From the NCBI GenBank assembly GCA_027943335.1, contig BSBK01000763.1, positions 991,501 to 1,055,500 on the forward strand: 64,000 bases of DNA, read 5' to 3'. Shown piece after piece: positions 1-11,135 of the stretch. The stretch is from Chamaecyparis obtusa (lineage: Eukaryota > Streptophyta > Pinopsida > Cupressales > Cupressaceae). The first letter of the stretch is position 1, and every line of letters starts with the position of its first letter. The notes beneath the pieces were generated by a model, which saw only the letters and a program-made list of their open reading frames with translations, did no database searches and was not told the origin of the DNA. A program made the position numbers and the translations under genes.

Positions 1-1620
1 AATCTAAACCAAAACCCTAACCCTAATCCTTGCCCTAACCATTATGTAAACCCCAACTATAACCATAATCCCAATCCTAACCCTAATCATAACCCTGCTA
101 CTAACCCTTATCCTAACCATAAACATTATATAAACCCTAACTCAAACCATAATCCTTAGTCTAACCCTCATCATTTAATTTAATAACAATATTAAATTAA
201 AAAAATCAATTTAGTTAAGTGTAATCATAATCATAAACCTAAACCAAATCCTAACTGTAATGCTAACCTTAACCTTAATCCTAACCTTTACCCTAACCCA
301 AACTATAGCATCGACCAAATAAAAACCTTTACCCTTAATCTAATTATAATTCCAATCCCAATCCTAATAGTAATTACAACCCTACCCTTAACACTAACCA
401 ACGTCATATTCCTAACTTGAAACCTATTATAATTGTAATCTAAACCCTAACCCTAATTATTAAAATTCTACTCCCAACAATGACCATAAACCCAACCTTA
501 ACACTAAACCCTGACCCTAACCATGATATAGATTGTACCCCTGATGGTAACCCTACCATGATATAAACTATAACCCTAAATGCTAACCCTAACCATATTA
601 ATTTATTCAATGTGTTGCATGCATCACGGTTGCTACTAGCAAATATATACTAATTAAAGTTGAAAAAATTTAGCTTCTTGATACACCTCGACGTATTTTA
701 TATAAAGTATATATTTGCTAATATATATGGAATTCTAACCCTAGCTATAACTATATATCTAACCTGAGAATGACCCTAAATATAACTATATCATCAACCC
801 AAAACCTAATCATAACCCTAATCATGAAACAAAACCTAACCTCAAGTGTAAACCCTAACTATAATATTTATCCTAACCCTCACTCTAACCTTAACCCTAA
901 CTAAACACTAATCTAAATCATAACTAAAACATAATCTAAATACTAACCCTAACCCTAACTCTAATCATAGCCTAAACTCTAACCCGAACATAAATCTTAA
1001 TCCTAACCCCAACTATTTCTCTAGCCTAAGAATGATTCTAACCTAGCTATGTAACTAATCCAAACCCTAACCATGGTGTAAACCCTAACTCTAACACTAG
1101 TCATAACACAAACACAAAACCTAAGTATATCATTAACCCACATCCTATCCCTACCCTAACCATGATGTAAACCCTAACCTCAACCTTAAAAACCCATATT
1201 TGTAAACTAAACCCAATGTAAACACTCACCTTAATCATAATTATAACCCCAACCTTAATTCTACTTCCAATCTAAACCCTAACCTAACCATAATTCTAAC
1301 CATCTCCTTAACCATACCCAAAACCCTAACCATGATGCAAACCCCAATCCTTAAACATAATCCCAAAACTAATCCTAAACCCTAACTCTAACCATAATCC
1401 TAACCCTAACCCTAACCCAACAACCCACCTTTAGCCCTAATTATGATTTAAACCTTGATCATAACCATAATCCTAACCTTAATTCTAAATTCTAACCCTA
1501 ACAATAATCCTAACTCTAACTCTATTCATAACCTAAACGCTAACATTAACCATGATGTAAAGTATAACCCTAACTATAACCCAAATATATCTTAGGGTTA
1601 CTAATCAGTGTGTAATACAA
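1..1620. repeat. Degenerate telomere-like CCCTAA repeat block
   Basis: CCCTAA, CCCTAAC and close variants (AACCCTAA, CCATAA, CCTAATC, CATGATGTAAACC) recur almost without a break, with only short runs of two to four perfect units. The C-rich strand reads 5' to 3', the orientation expected just inside a left chromosome end. The units are heavily mutated and interspersed with AT-rich spacers near 171-235, 598-740 and 1620-1860, so this is an old subtelomeric or interstitial telomere-like tract and not an active telomere. No gene is visible inside it. Confidence 0.85.
598..740. repeat. AT-rich spacer repeat, copy 1
   Basis: This block interrupts the telomere-like tract. It contains ATTTATTCAATGTGTT near its start and TTAAAGTTGAAAAAATT about 50 bp later, followed by a CACCTCGACGTATTTT-like string. 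The same ordered series recurs at 1698-1860, so the spacer is a dispersed or tandem subtelomeric unit. An AT-rich segment at 171-235 may be a third, partial copy. Confidence 0.6.
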
Positions 1621-1697
1621 TTAGGGTTAGAAAAAGTAATTATATTATAATAATATTAGATTAAATTTATTTAATTTAAAATGTTTTATAATTATTT

Positions 1698-1860
1698 ATT
1701 AATTTATTCAATGTGTTATGTCTCTATATTTAAAATACTTCGAGATGTATCGAAGCATTTAAGTTTTTCATCGTTCACCTTTAATAAAAATTAAAGTTGA
1801 AAAAATTAAGCGCCTGAATATATTTCAACATATTTTTAATATTATCTATTCAGATTACAT
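1698..1860. repeat. AT-rich spacer repeat, copy 2
   Basis: ATTTATTCAATGTGTTAT, then a CTTCGAGATGTATCG string, then TTAAAGTTGAAAAAATTAAGC and TTTCAACATATTTTT follow in the same order as in the block at 598-740, but with extra sequence between them. This copy marks the inner edge of the telomere-like tract. Confidence 0.6.
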
Positions 1861-2626
1861 TCTCAAATAAAATAAAAGACTTTTTTTTATCGAATCCATG
1901 ACAAAGGTTCTAATCAAAATGACAATCGGCCCAAAAACATATCTCTACACAAACAATTATAATTCTATTAGGAGAATGGCAGACCGTTCAAATTCATTCT
2001 TTATGCGATTCAAGTTTTTCTTACATTTTCATTATTTCTAGAGAAGAAAACAAACCATTAATATGGTAGTACGGCCATGAAAATTTTCCACCTGAGCCAG
2101 AGCATTTTCGTATTGTACATAGAACATGGTCCGGAGAAATTTTTATCGTAGATTTTATTTGGTATTGGATGTCTGTGTCTTAGTTCGCTTTTATCTTTTT
2201 GTTGTATTTTAGAAAGAGAAAATTCTGTGAACGGAACTTTCATCACGTTAATGCTTGGAAGTCAAGATAATTTGGACATAGGACAATATTTTTAAAGGAT
2301 CTCATCTTCCCCTGTGAAGAGATAGGGACCTCCGCCGTGACTCCAACGACAAGAGAGGGAAAAAATAATATAATGCAGACTTTTCAAAATAGCAAATTGG
2401 GAGGAAGCCCCAATCTGCACTCTATTGAAATATATAATGCAGACTTTTCAAAATACCAATATTAAACAACAGTACTGGTACTATACACATGGAAAATATT
2501 TGTGAAAATTCATCACTTTTCCCACATTTCAAAGATTGAAGACAGAGACGGTGGAGAATTTTCAAAAGAGGAAATCGAGAAGAAGTTATCAAAGCCACCA
2601 CTTTGCCATGAATAGTTTGTGTGTGC
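1861..2626. other. Intergenic; short direct duplication
   Basis: No convincing gene is present. A 22-bp string containing TAATGCAGACTTTTCAAAAT occurs at 2370-2391 and again at 2434-2455, 64 bp apart. The region just below 2627 should hold the 3' UTR of the minus-strand ankyrin gene. I could not identify a polyadenylation site with confidence. Confidence 0.5.
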
Positions 2627-5480
2627 TTACAGTGGGTGGAAGCCGTCCCTTTCAGAGCTTTCAAAGTCTGAGTCAGAAAAAGAATGCAGGTTCCGTCTCC
2701 GACCAAATCTCTCGCTCGTTTCGCCTGAATTCGCTTCACATTCATCTTCTCCCACGTGTGTTATGATTGCCTCGGGGTCTCTCGATCTTGATCTTCCCAC
2801 ACGCTCACCATTTCTCATGCGCTTCTTACTTCTGCGCAGCCGGGCTTTCTTTATCTGATGGGTAGCAACCAGCGAGGCGAGAGAGATGAACATGAAAACC
2901 ATGCTTCCTGCGCCAACAGCACACATGCTAATTGCAACCCACAGGCTTTTGGGCCCCACCACAACATAACCAGCCGCCAGAAAAGCCGAGGCAGTGCATC
3001 CAACTGCCACCCACATAATCTTATTTATGAAGAACAAAAGCTTCATTAACACTTTTCTATGAAAGGGCACCACTGTCACCAGAATGAGAACTATGGCAAA
3101 CGACGAGAACAAGGCCACGGTGTCACTTATTACAAACACTTTGAAGGCCACGGTGTGCGCCATCACGGCAGTGCCTTCGTCTGCGCCGTCGTTTTTGAGG
3201 CCACCTGGCACAGTGAACATGGCGGCGAACGCCACTGTGGCGATGAGCACCGCCACCACAGTCACGGTGTTCCCTGCATTTTTTATCCCCTCTTTGTGCA
3301 GCTGCCGCAGTTCCTTTGCCATGCCGCTCACTTGGTCGCTCGTGTCGGCGGTGTGGAAAAGTTGAGCCCGTACGTGGTGATCAATTGAGCTGACGCTCCG
3401 TTTGAGAGCGAGGTCGTCCCGCTTGTAGCGGTCCAGTGGGAGTTCGTAGGCGCGCTTCGCATCCACTTCCTTCAGCGCAGCCCCAATTACCATGGCTCCT
3501 GAGTGAGCCGGCTCTTTCTCCAAGATGTCCAGCGCCGTCAACCCTTGTTTGTTCACTGCATTTACATTCACAGTCGTACACGTCACCAGCCACCGGACCA
3601 TCTGCAAACATCTCAATCTATTAAATATTCTGCTATCTATGTCACAAAATAAAAATTCACATAGAAATTTGACTTGTTTTAGCTAGAGGGGTTTTATAAG
3701 AATATTCTGAAGGTTTTGTACATAGGGTAATAAGTTTAGTGGGTTTAATTTTATGGAGGAAATTCTATGGTTAAGCTAGTTTAAATTGGAAATGAATGTG
3801 TGATCTCCCAAAAAGACTGCGGCAAATAATGGTATCAGCAAGTTATACTACAATTCTATGGCGGTTCCCCTACTATTTGTGATGGGCGCCTGTAGACTCA
3901 GTCAGGGGCCCTACTATTCTAAAGGGTGCTTAAGCCAGTTTAAATTGGAAATAAATGTGTGATCTCCCAAAAAGACTGCGGCAAATAATGGTATCAGCAA
4001 GCTATACTACAATTCTATGGCAGTTCCCCTACTATTTGTGATGGGCGCCTGTAGACTCAGTCAGGGGCCCTACTATTCTAAAGGGTGTCCATAAGCAATT
4101 TTAGTTAGCGAATCGCCCCAGCCACCTCCTCCAATTAATCAGCTTTCTAGAGTAACCCACCCCAGTTCGTGGCTCCCCATAGAATAGTAGGAGCCCACTA
4201 CTAATCTACCTCCAGATTCTTCTAGTTTTCTACTATTTTAAGGACTAGCTCTCTACTATTCTCATCCCATATACTTCACCTCTATGAACATCACCTAGAT
4301 GAAATGACTGCTAAGTGTTCCATTCATTCTCACTAAAAGATGAGTTCTTACGAACTACTATCCATTAAACATAAATCAATAAATTTCACTCAAAAACTAC
4401 ACAATCTAATCAAATTTTGATAACAATATCATAACAAAAAAAATTTAACTGAATTCTAATTGTGGGGCACTATGCTCACTTACCTGTTTGAGTTTTTTCC
4501 TAGTAGCAACATGTAAAACTGTATTGCCCTCGTCGTCTTGTGTCCGGATAAGCTTGGACGTGTCGAGAAGGTCAACCACGTGCTTGACAACTTCGATCTG
4601 GTTCGCCTCCACTGCAGAATGTAAAAATGTTTCACCGGCTGTGGAGAGCACGTCCGCAGAGTCAGGCCTGAATGACAGTATTTCATGAACAACGCTCAGC
4701 CGTCCTTTCATCGCCGCGATATGCAGAGCCGACCTGCCTGAGCCGTCGATCATGTAGCACATCTCCGGATCGGCACTTAATAATGCTCTTGTAACTTCCA
4801 GATGGCCGTGTGGCGCAGCTGAATGCAACGGACTGCTTCCTTGCTTGTCCACTTTTCCGACCAGCCCAGGTCTCGCCTTAATCAGCACCTTTACTATGTC
4901 TGACAACACCATAATTAAACAAATTTGTCAAATTAAAGATCTAATCTCTTCATTCCATAAATTAACAGAATTATGGTTTTTCTTAAATGAAAATACCCGC
5001 GTGTCCTCTGGTTGACGCAGCATGCAGAGACGTTCGCTCGTCCGGTTTCTCCGAGTCGAGGGCAAGCAAAGAAGCGACTTGAATCAAGTCATTGACCACA
5101 TCAACATGGCCTTCCTTGCAGGCAACGAAGAGGGCCGTTTCATAATCCTGATTAACTTTGTAAGCAATGCGTTGGTCTTTTTCCAACAACACCCTCACAA
5201 CAATCGAATGCCCTTCTCTCGCAGCTTCGTGCAGGGCGGTATCCCGCTTACTATTCACGCAGGATAAGATTTCAGGTTTGATTCTCAAGATTTCAGATAC
5301 AAAATCTGCCTGTCCAGCTCTTGCAGCCACATGTAGAACTGAATTCTGGCTGGAATTGGTGAGCTGCTCCAGAACGTCAGGATTCTCTTGTATCAGATCT
5401 TGAATGGCACTGATATTCCCCAAATGGGCAGCCTCGAAAACTCTCGAATCCATGAATTCCCATTGTTTTATCTTTTCCAT
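2627..5480 (-). CDS. ACD6-like ankyrin-repeat/PGG-domain membrane protein
   Basis: Three exons on the minus strand join in frame into 624 codons: 5480-4997, 4899-4484 and 3601-2627. Donors read GCGG|GTATTT and CAAACAG|GTAAGT; acceptors read TTGTCAG|AC and TTTGCAG|AT. Splicing restores RGHADIVKVL and KKLKQMVRWL across the joins, both good ankyrin sequence. Residues about 10-345 hold seven or eight ankyrin repeats (VLHVAARAG, TALHEAAREGH, PLHSAAPHGH, ALHIAAMKG, VLHVATRKK). A PGG domain follows, with FTVPGG at about 430-434 and four hydrophobic segments near 412-429, 452-478, 494-516 and 521-545. The tail is basic and serine-rich. Family members such as Arabidopsis ACD6 are membrane proteins linked to salicylic-acid defence and cell death; a defence role here is inference. 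I chose the Met of MEKIKQWEF; MDSRVFEAA nine codons later is possible. A longer upstream frame to 5570 looks like 5' UTR. No disabling mutation was seen. Confidence 0.88.
3772..4088. repeat. 159-bp tandem duplication inside intron 2
   Basis: Two head-to-tail copies with a 159-bp period lie wholly in the 882-bp second intron of the ankyrin gene. Anchors such as TAAATTGGAAAT and CTATTCTAAAGGGTG recur exactly 159 bp apart (3921 and 4080 for AAAGGGTG). Copies differ at only a few positions, so the duplication is recent relative to the retroelements around it. It leaves both splice sites untouched. Confidence 0.9.
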
Positions 5481-5570
5481 CCTAACCCAATTTATAGTTA
5501 TGATTGCCTGAAATTGCACGTAACTGAGTAACTTCGGCGATCTTTGAAGAGTAATATCCTGTGGCCACAC

Positions 5571-5886
5571 CGTTTCTCATATCTTTACGACTCTCAATTT
5601 TTTCCCTCGTGGCCTAGTTTTTTTCTGTGGCTGTAAAGCCTAAACTACACTGTTCACTTGACTTCGGAAAGTATATGGTAGCAACGTTGAAGCTTCCTTG
5701 TCATTGCATTTCTTGTCACCTTCTATACATGAAAATCTCTTTTCTTACAAGCTTTCACACTGCTCCTCCTTCGATTTGATTGCATCGACAGTAGACCGCA
5801 TACATTTTCTACATTCTATGTTTTTTAAATGTTTTTTTATTTCTTGTGGCTGTTTTCTCTCTTTCCATTCAGTTGCTTATTCTCTT
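5571..5886. other. Upstream region of the ankyrin gene
   Basis: No gene is supported here. The interval should carry the promoter of the minus-strand ankyrin gene. One TTGACT string (W-box core, bound by WRKY factors) is at 5658-5663, but such a short motif is expected by chance. Confidence 0.3.
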
Positions 5887-6110
5887 GTATATTTTGTTTT
5901 GTTGAAGCTTCAACTAAGATCAAGTATTGAGGGGTATCGATTGCGCACCATCCCGGCCTCATTCTTTATGATGTTGGAATCTTTACTTATTCTGTTGTAT
6001 ATTTTGTTTTGTTGAAGCTTCGGTTAAGAGTCAAAGACTTAGGGGTATCCATTGCGATCCCGACCTCATCCCTTATGGTGTTGGAGCCTTTACTTATTCT
6101 ATTGTATATT
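5887..6110. repeat. 110-bp tandem duplication
   Basis: TATATTTTGTTTTGTTGAAG recurs 110 bp later (ATTTTGTTTT at 5891 and 6001). It is followed in both copies by AGGGGTATC, CCCGRCCTCATYC and TTACTTATTCT. There are two copies, about 85-90 percent alike by eye. Function unknown. Confidence 0.85.
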
Positions 6111-8100
6111 ATATATCTAATTAGAAAAGTTTTTTCGATTAATTATTTATTTGCATAGCTGTTATCTTCTTTATGTAAGTGTATGCTTGTTTAGAAAGTA
6201 ATATGTATTCAATAATTATGGTTTATTTTATTTTATGTTTTGTAAGGGTTTATTCTCTTTTATATTATTATTATTTTGTATTAATGGTGAGTTCAACTCA
6301 CTTTTAAATATTTAATTGTCTATAATTTTAATATAATTATTCTCTCAATTCTGAAAGTGATGACATTTCATTTCATGTACTTGTATTGCATTCTTTTTTT
6401 GGAATAGTTATCATATTGTATTTTACAATCTTTGATTATCTTTATGACTTGTCTATTGAACTTATTCTTGGCAAGAGTAATTTAGGTTTGTTTGCCTCAT
6501 CAATAAATCTTGCATGGTATTAGAGTGTTTCGGTATTAGATCTTAGATAGTATCAAAGCCTTTTTGGTGATCTCTTTCACTCTTGTTTCTATCAAGGAAC
6601 AAGGACTCCTTTTGTAGCTTTATATATTGTAGGAATGCTTTTAATGATTATCAAGTAGATGGGAGCTTGGCATATCTCTATTATGCCTTTAAAAGTTCAT
6701 TTTATCTTCTTTTTTTTCTTTTCTTGAAATTAGACATTACAACCTTGATCTATGACAATTTGAAGTTGAAATATGCTTTGAAAAAAATTAAATTGCACAT
6801 TTTTTGATGTATTTTGCATAAGATTTGTACAACCCTACAACTAGATTTAGTGGTACCCTAAAATAATAGAAGTACCTATGCATTCAAGTAAATTGTTAGA
6901 CACTTGGATTCAAATTCTATGAAAGAGTTTTTCCCTATTCTACAAAAGAAATATTTTGTAAAACATTCTCTTTATAGTGCATCTGATCAACATATTGATG
7001 TCATATCAATAGTTCATCATGATGCAAAGAGAAAAAGTATATTTGATTTACATATATGAGTGAAAGATTTTTTATTTTCTTATAAGGTTTATTTAAATTT
7101 GAAAGGTGTTTATTAACAACATGAGGTTATTAATTCCTTATCAACTTTTATCTATATTATAATTTAAGTATGGAGGACCATTATATAGCATGAGTTATTA
7201 AGCCAATTAATTTCAGATACTACTCATTATTGTGCCACCTAATTCTTTATTTCAGTTTAGAACACGTAGATCAAAGGCTGAGATTGGATAAGTTTGATAA
7301 TAATAGAAATAGGAACCCCATATAGTATTGGATCAAGGTATGGGATATGAACTAGTCATCCCTTAGTTTTGTTTATTTTGATAATTGGATTGTTTACCCC
7401 ATTCTTCAACTTTTGAGAAAGAAGGATTTCCACATAATACCACCATTAGTGAAGAGCTTTTTAAGACCAAAGGCAAAGATGCCAAAAAAACCATTTGAGC
7501 ACAATTAGGGGGATTTTTTCTACTTTGATGATTTCATCATTATGAGGATTTACATATGTCCTTAGCTACCCTCACATGCTACAACTATTTGTTCCTAATA
7601 GGATTATTGCAATGAAATTTTTATGGAAGATATTATTGATTGGAAAGGAGTATCTACAAGAAAAGAATCTAGAGGAACATTCTTGCCTAGGTTAATTTGC
7701 ATTTACAAATTGACTTTTTGCAAAAAGTGTTTGGAATAAATAAATACATTTCTTAAATAGTTAAAGATGAATATCTAGATGTTACTAGATTATGTGACAT
7801 GGAAGGTTTTATGGGTCTTGTCTGGAAAAGGATGCTGAATAAAAAGAATGTGTATCCTCATGAGGTTTTTTTATGAGGAATATATTATTAGGAATTGGTA
7901 GCACAAAGAACATGTACATTCCATAAGAAAAAGATGGAAAAACCTCACAAGGGTAGAGAACTTGAAGATAGAGCATGATTCTAACTTTCCAAGTTTTTAC
8001 CATGACTTACCACCACTTTAAAGGATTCAAAAAATGATGGAGAATTGTGATAATTTATGAGGAAAGCTTCCACAACTTGATTAAAAGATATCATCACTAC
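6111..8100. other. Decayed AT-rich sequence with a weak retroelement primer-site trace
   Basis: No intact gene was found. GCATGGTATTAGAGTG near 6512-6527 resembles the TGGTATCAGAGC initiator-Met primer site of plant Copia elements, and a second AGTATCAAAGCC lies 40 bp on, so a very old LTR-element remnant is possible. Plus-strand reading frames between about 6890 and 8100 are short and stop-ridden. They may be the eroded N-terminal part of the coiled-coil gene relic that follows. Confidence 0.35.
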
Positions 8101-9065
8101 CACCTCCCCCACAATAGAATAAAATGGAAGGCAATGTTATAAAGGATGAAAAGGAGGAGACTGTGTCTATGCATGGGGCCAGTCCAACACATGAGAAAGA
8201 GAGGAAAAAGAAAAAGATTGAGACCCTTGTTGAGTATACTATCCATGAAGAGATTGTAGAAAGTGAAAGAGGAGGAGAAGATGAAGAATTAGATCAACCT
8301 ACTAAGAGGTTGAGGCAACAACTGAATGAAGGGCCAAGAGATGGCATGGAATTGTATAAAGACTAGCCATTAGAAAATTTCACTTGATGAAAGAATGATA
8401 GCTACAAAGTTCTCTGAGGATGATAAATTTGTTCAGTTCCAAGACATTAAAAAAAATTCTTATAACTTAAAGGAAGAGAAATAAAGAAAAGGTTGGGAGG
8501 GACAATAAATGTAGGGATCTAACCCTGACTGATAGAATAAAGATGCTCCCTCTGTAATTTAAATTTTTTATCCAAATCAGATCAACTTGTTAGTAGAGGA
8601 AGCTAGAAATCTTGTGATGGAAAGTGGTATGTTATTGCTTCCTAGATAGGATTTGTTGTCCTCTTTTATTATTGATCAAATTAGAAACTAAAAGGATGTA
8701 GTATTTAATTTAAAGTTTGAATTTGGTCAGTTTATGTATAGGTTAGGATTTCATCTAAAGTCACAAACTTAAGAAATTTGGGTGTTGAACCCGACCGCAT
8801 AAAAAAAACCATGTGTCATTGATATTGGATAAGAAAGGAGGGGAAGTACAAAATTATGAAAATAGTGAGAAATGCTTCAACGGTTGACATAGCTAGTATG
8901 GTATCTCATGTGGCCATACTAAATCATGCAGTAGCCATAGAGAAGGAGAAAATATTTAAAGAGATGCATGATGATCTTATTGTAATGTCAAAGAATGTGA
9001 TGAACTATATGTGGATAATATAGAGCTAAGAAAATAATTATCACATAAATACAATGCATCTTCCT
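8101..9065 (+). pseudogene. Relic of unrecognised coiled-coil protein family (plus-strand copy)
   Basis: A hydrophilic open stretch (8124-8366, 80 codons; KERKKKKIETLVEY, acidic tail, TKRLRQQLNEG) is followed by a decayed frame that reads EEARNLVMESGMLLLPR, stop, DLLSSFIIDQIRN, stop. This parallels the minus-strand gene relic at 17.2-21.0 kb, which reads GRELVRNAGVLILPEW then DIADAIFLDVVRKQ. The two stops here fall exactly on the Trp and Gln of that copy. A helical, charged segment (AIEKEKIFKEMHDDL) and ELRK-stop-LSHKYN follow, again matching the other copy's order (EKEELTLKLEKV, LRRWLGEQ). It is therefore a homologous, dead copy on the opposite strand. Function unknown. Confidence 0.55.
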
Positions 9066-9107
9066 CCCTCGGCATAATCTAATAAAGTTTTGGATTATGG
9101 AAAAAAT

Positions 9108-9134
9108 GGGTTTTGAGGGGAACCCCAAAACCCC
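9108..9134. other. Hairpin at a LINE-like 3' tail
   Basis: GGGTTTTGAGGGG, AA, CCCCAAAACCC can fold into a stem of about 11 bp (GGGTTTT and GGGG pair with CCCC and AAAACCC). On the minus strand it follows a T-rich stretch (9140-9300), resembling the GGGTTTTGGGG...CCC tail seen in plant LINE 3' regions. It may mark the 3' end of a minus-strand element. Confidence 0.4.
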
Positions 9135-9434
9135 TTACAAAAGATTACAAAGGATATTAAAATGAAACCACAAAAAATAGAATACTGTTGTAAAAAGAAG
9201 AAACCAGCAGAACCAACCCAGCAACTAGAAAAAAACCTACACCAAAAGGAAAGCACCAAACCCAAAAAAAATAGACACAAAGAAACAAGACTGAAAGAGG
9301 AACTAAGCTAGGTCTTTTAGAGTAGAATTATCTTCCCCCTCAATGACAGTAACCTTTGTTTCCATGAGAGCCAAGGGAGTCTTTGGAGTTGAAGCCTTCT
9401 TTCTCATACTACCCTAAGTATGCTTCCTAAGGCC

Positions 9435-10990
9435 TTAAACAAACGCCACATCCTTACCTTTATCTAGCACTGACTGATCAACATCCTTGTTATTAGTCAT
9501 TTCCTCCATTTTACCACTCAAGATCCTCAGCCTCTGAATGGAAGCCTCCATTTTATCATTTTTTCCTTGAAGGATGTTCCCAAGGCTCTCTTCAAGTTTC
9601 TTTCCCACCTGAGACTCCTTGTCCTGTTGCTCTTGCAAACTATCCATCTTCGCATAGATATTGTTTATCTCTATCCTCACCCAATTGTCCATGGATTAGG
9701 AGAGCTCAACTTTGATCTTAGCCTTCTAGATAAAAGACTACAGATAATCCACCATGCCCCCCAAGAAACTTTAATTTAGAAGAGCAAACTCATCTTTCCC
9801 TCCAATGTCAAAAATGTTATGCACAAGGGCATTTTTACAATCTGAGGAAGGAGCATCTAAACCCGAGCTATGATAATCCACAAAAATACCAACATTTTCC
9901 TTGCTTGAATCACCTTGTTGTATGAAACCCTTATCATCATCCTTTTGCAAACTCTTGTCATCATTGGATTTCATATCCTTATTTTTCTTCTAATTTTCCC
10001 CTTTCTTATGTTATCCTTTACTCAAAAAAAATTTATTCTCCCGAGCAAAAGTATCCTCATGATCTTTAATTATGAACTCAAGATCAATGTTATTTATGTT
10101 GGAATCATCAATGGAATCAACTTCATCCTCCATTTCCATGCCTTTATCTTCCTCAAATCTAACCTTGGTAGCACTCATCCCTTTCTTCTCAGACTTATTT
10201 TTGCTATCATCCTCTGTCTCCATACCCTTTTCTTCGTCAAATTGTTTCATAAGGTTAACAGGGGTTTTTTTTTTCTTTTAGAGCCCCAAGGGCTTTTCCT
10301 CTCACCCTCATATGACCCAGCACTCTCTGCTTTCCTCTTTCTAGAATAATCCTTAATGGAAGGCTTAGGGGTCCTAGCTTTGTAATAATTGGCAATGAGT
10401 CAGATAAGCCCTTCATGTAAAATAGGCTTTTTGGTCTTTTTCTTGTGTTTGACCAGGTTGTTATTCAAATATTTGAGAATAAAATATGGGAAAGAAACCA
10501 TATCCTTGTGATGAAAGTGGTTTAAGAGCACAAAATGATACCCATGGACCTTGGTGTATCTCCCATCTAGTGTAAAATAGGTCATAATGCAAGTCAAGGT
10601 TTTCTTCCAGAAGGGTTTAATTTTCTCAATGTTGTAATAATCACCTGTCTTTATTAAAAGCTTCTTCTCTTCCTCTATCTTAGGGAATTTATGCACTACA
10701 AAATCTGATATATTTCTCTCTTTATAGAACTCCCTCCCAGAACTAGAAATACTAGTAATTTCATAAATGAAATTGACTTTAAGCTCCACATTAACCCCAT
10801 AGAACATAAAAGAGGAGCCATTCCAGTCTCTAGAAAAATCATTAGTTACCTCTTTTTTGAAACCATGAAGGTGTTCAATGTAGGAAGTGACACCGCCTTT
10901 CCCAAGGTGTCGCCATACCTCCTCCTCTTTCTAGTCCTGGCAAGAGTCTAACTCTTATCTCTTAGGTTCACCTCCCATATTGCAAACAAT
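9435..10990 (-). pseudogene. Relic of unrecognised coiled-coil protein family (minus-strand copy 1)
   Basis: Consecutive minus-strand open pieces at 10807-10400, 10250-10011, 9974-9771 and 9692-9435 give one protein-like order. First comes a globular part with VNFIYEITSISSSGREFYK, FPYFILKYLNNNLVK and KTKKPILHEGLI. A Lys/Glu/Asp-rich linker follows (RKRKAES; EDDSKNKSEKKG). The end is a coiled-coil segment (MDSLQEQQDKESQVGKK; GKNDKMEASIQRL). The globular part resembles the copy at 17.2-21.0 kb (EEIREV, PFLAELIHEG, DKPFGWYSLMM). Stops and frame changes show it is not functional. No zinc knuckle, protease, integrase or RT is visible. The family was not recognised. Confidence 0.55.
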
Positions 10991-11135
10991 AGGATACATG
11001 CTTAAACAGTTGTTCAAATTTATGCTACAAACAATAGCCCAAATAGAAACCCAAAAAACATGCCGATGGGGATGAAAAATGATGTTTTCATACTTGCCCC
11101 AAATAGCCATACTACTGTCACAAAAATCAAGGCGC

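Noticed and set aside
1..1620. CRISPR-like or satellite array
   Set aside because: The unit is 6-7 bp, matches the telomere repeat, and has no unique spacers of constant length.
3059..3388. Plus-strand frames overlapping exon 3 of the ankyrin gene
   Set aside because: Shadows of the minus-strand coding exon; the His-rich and Thr-rich composition is that of antisense translation.
5698..6015. 105-codon plus-strand open frame
   Set aside because: It runs through the 110-bp tandem duplication, is Phe/Leu/Ser-rich and has no domain or conserved start; better explained by T-rich non-coding DNA.
10072..10349. Plus-strand open frames opposite the coiled-coil relic at 9.4-11 kb
   Set aside because: Antisense of Lys/Glu/Asp codons gives Phe/Leu/Ser frames; the minus-strand reading has sensible protein features.
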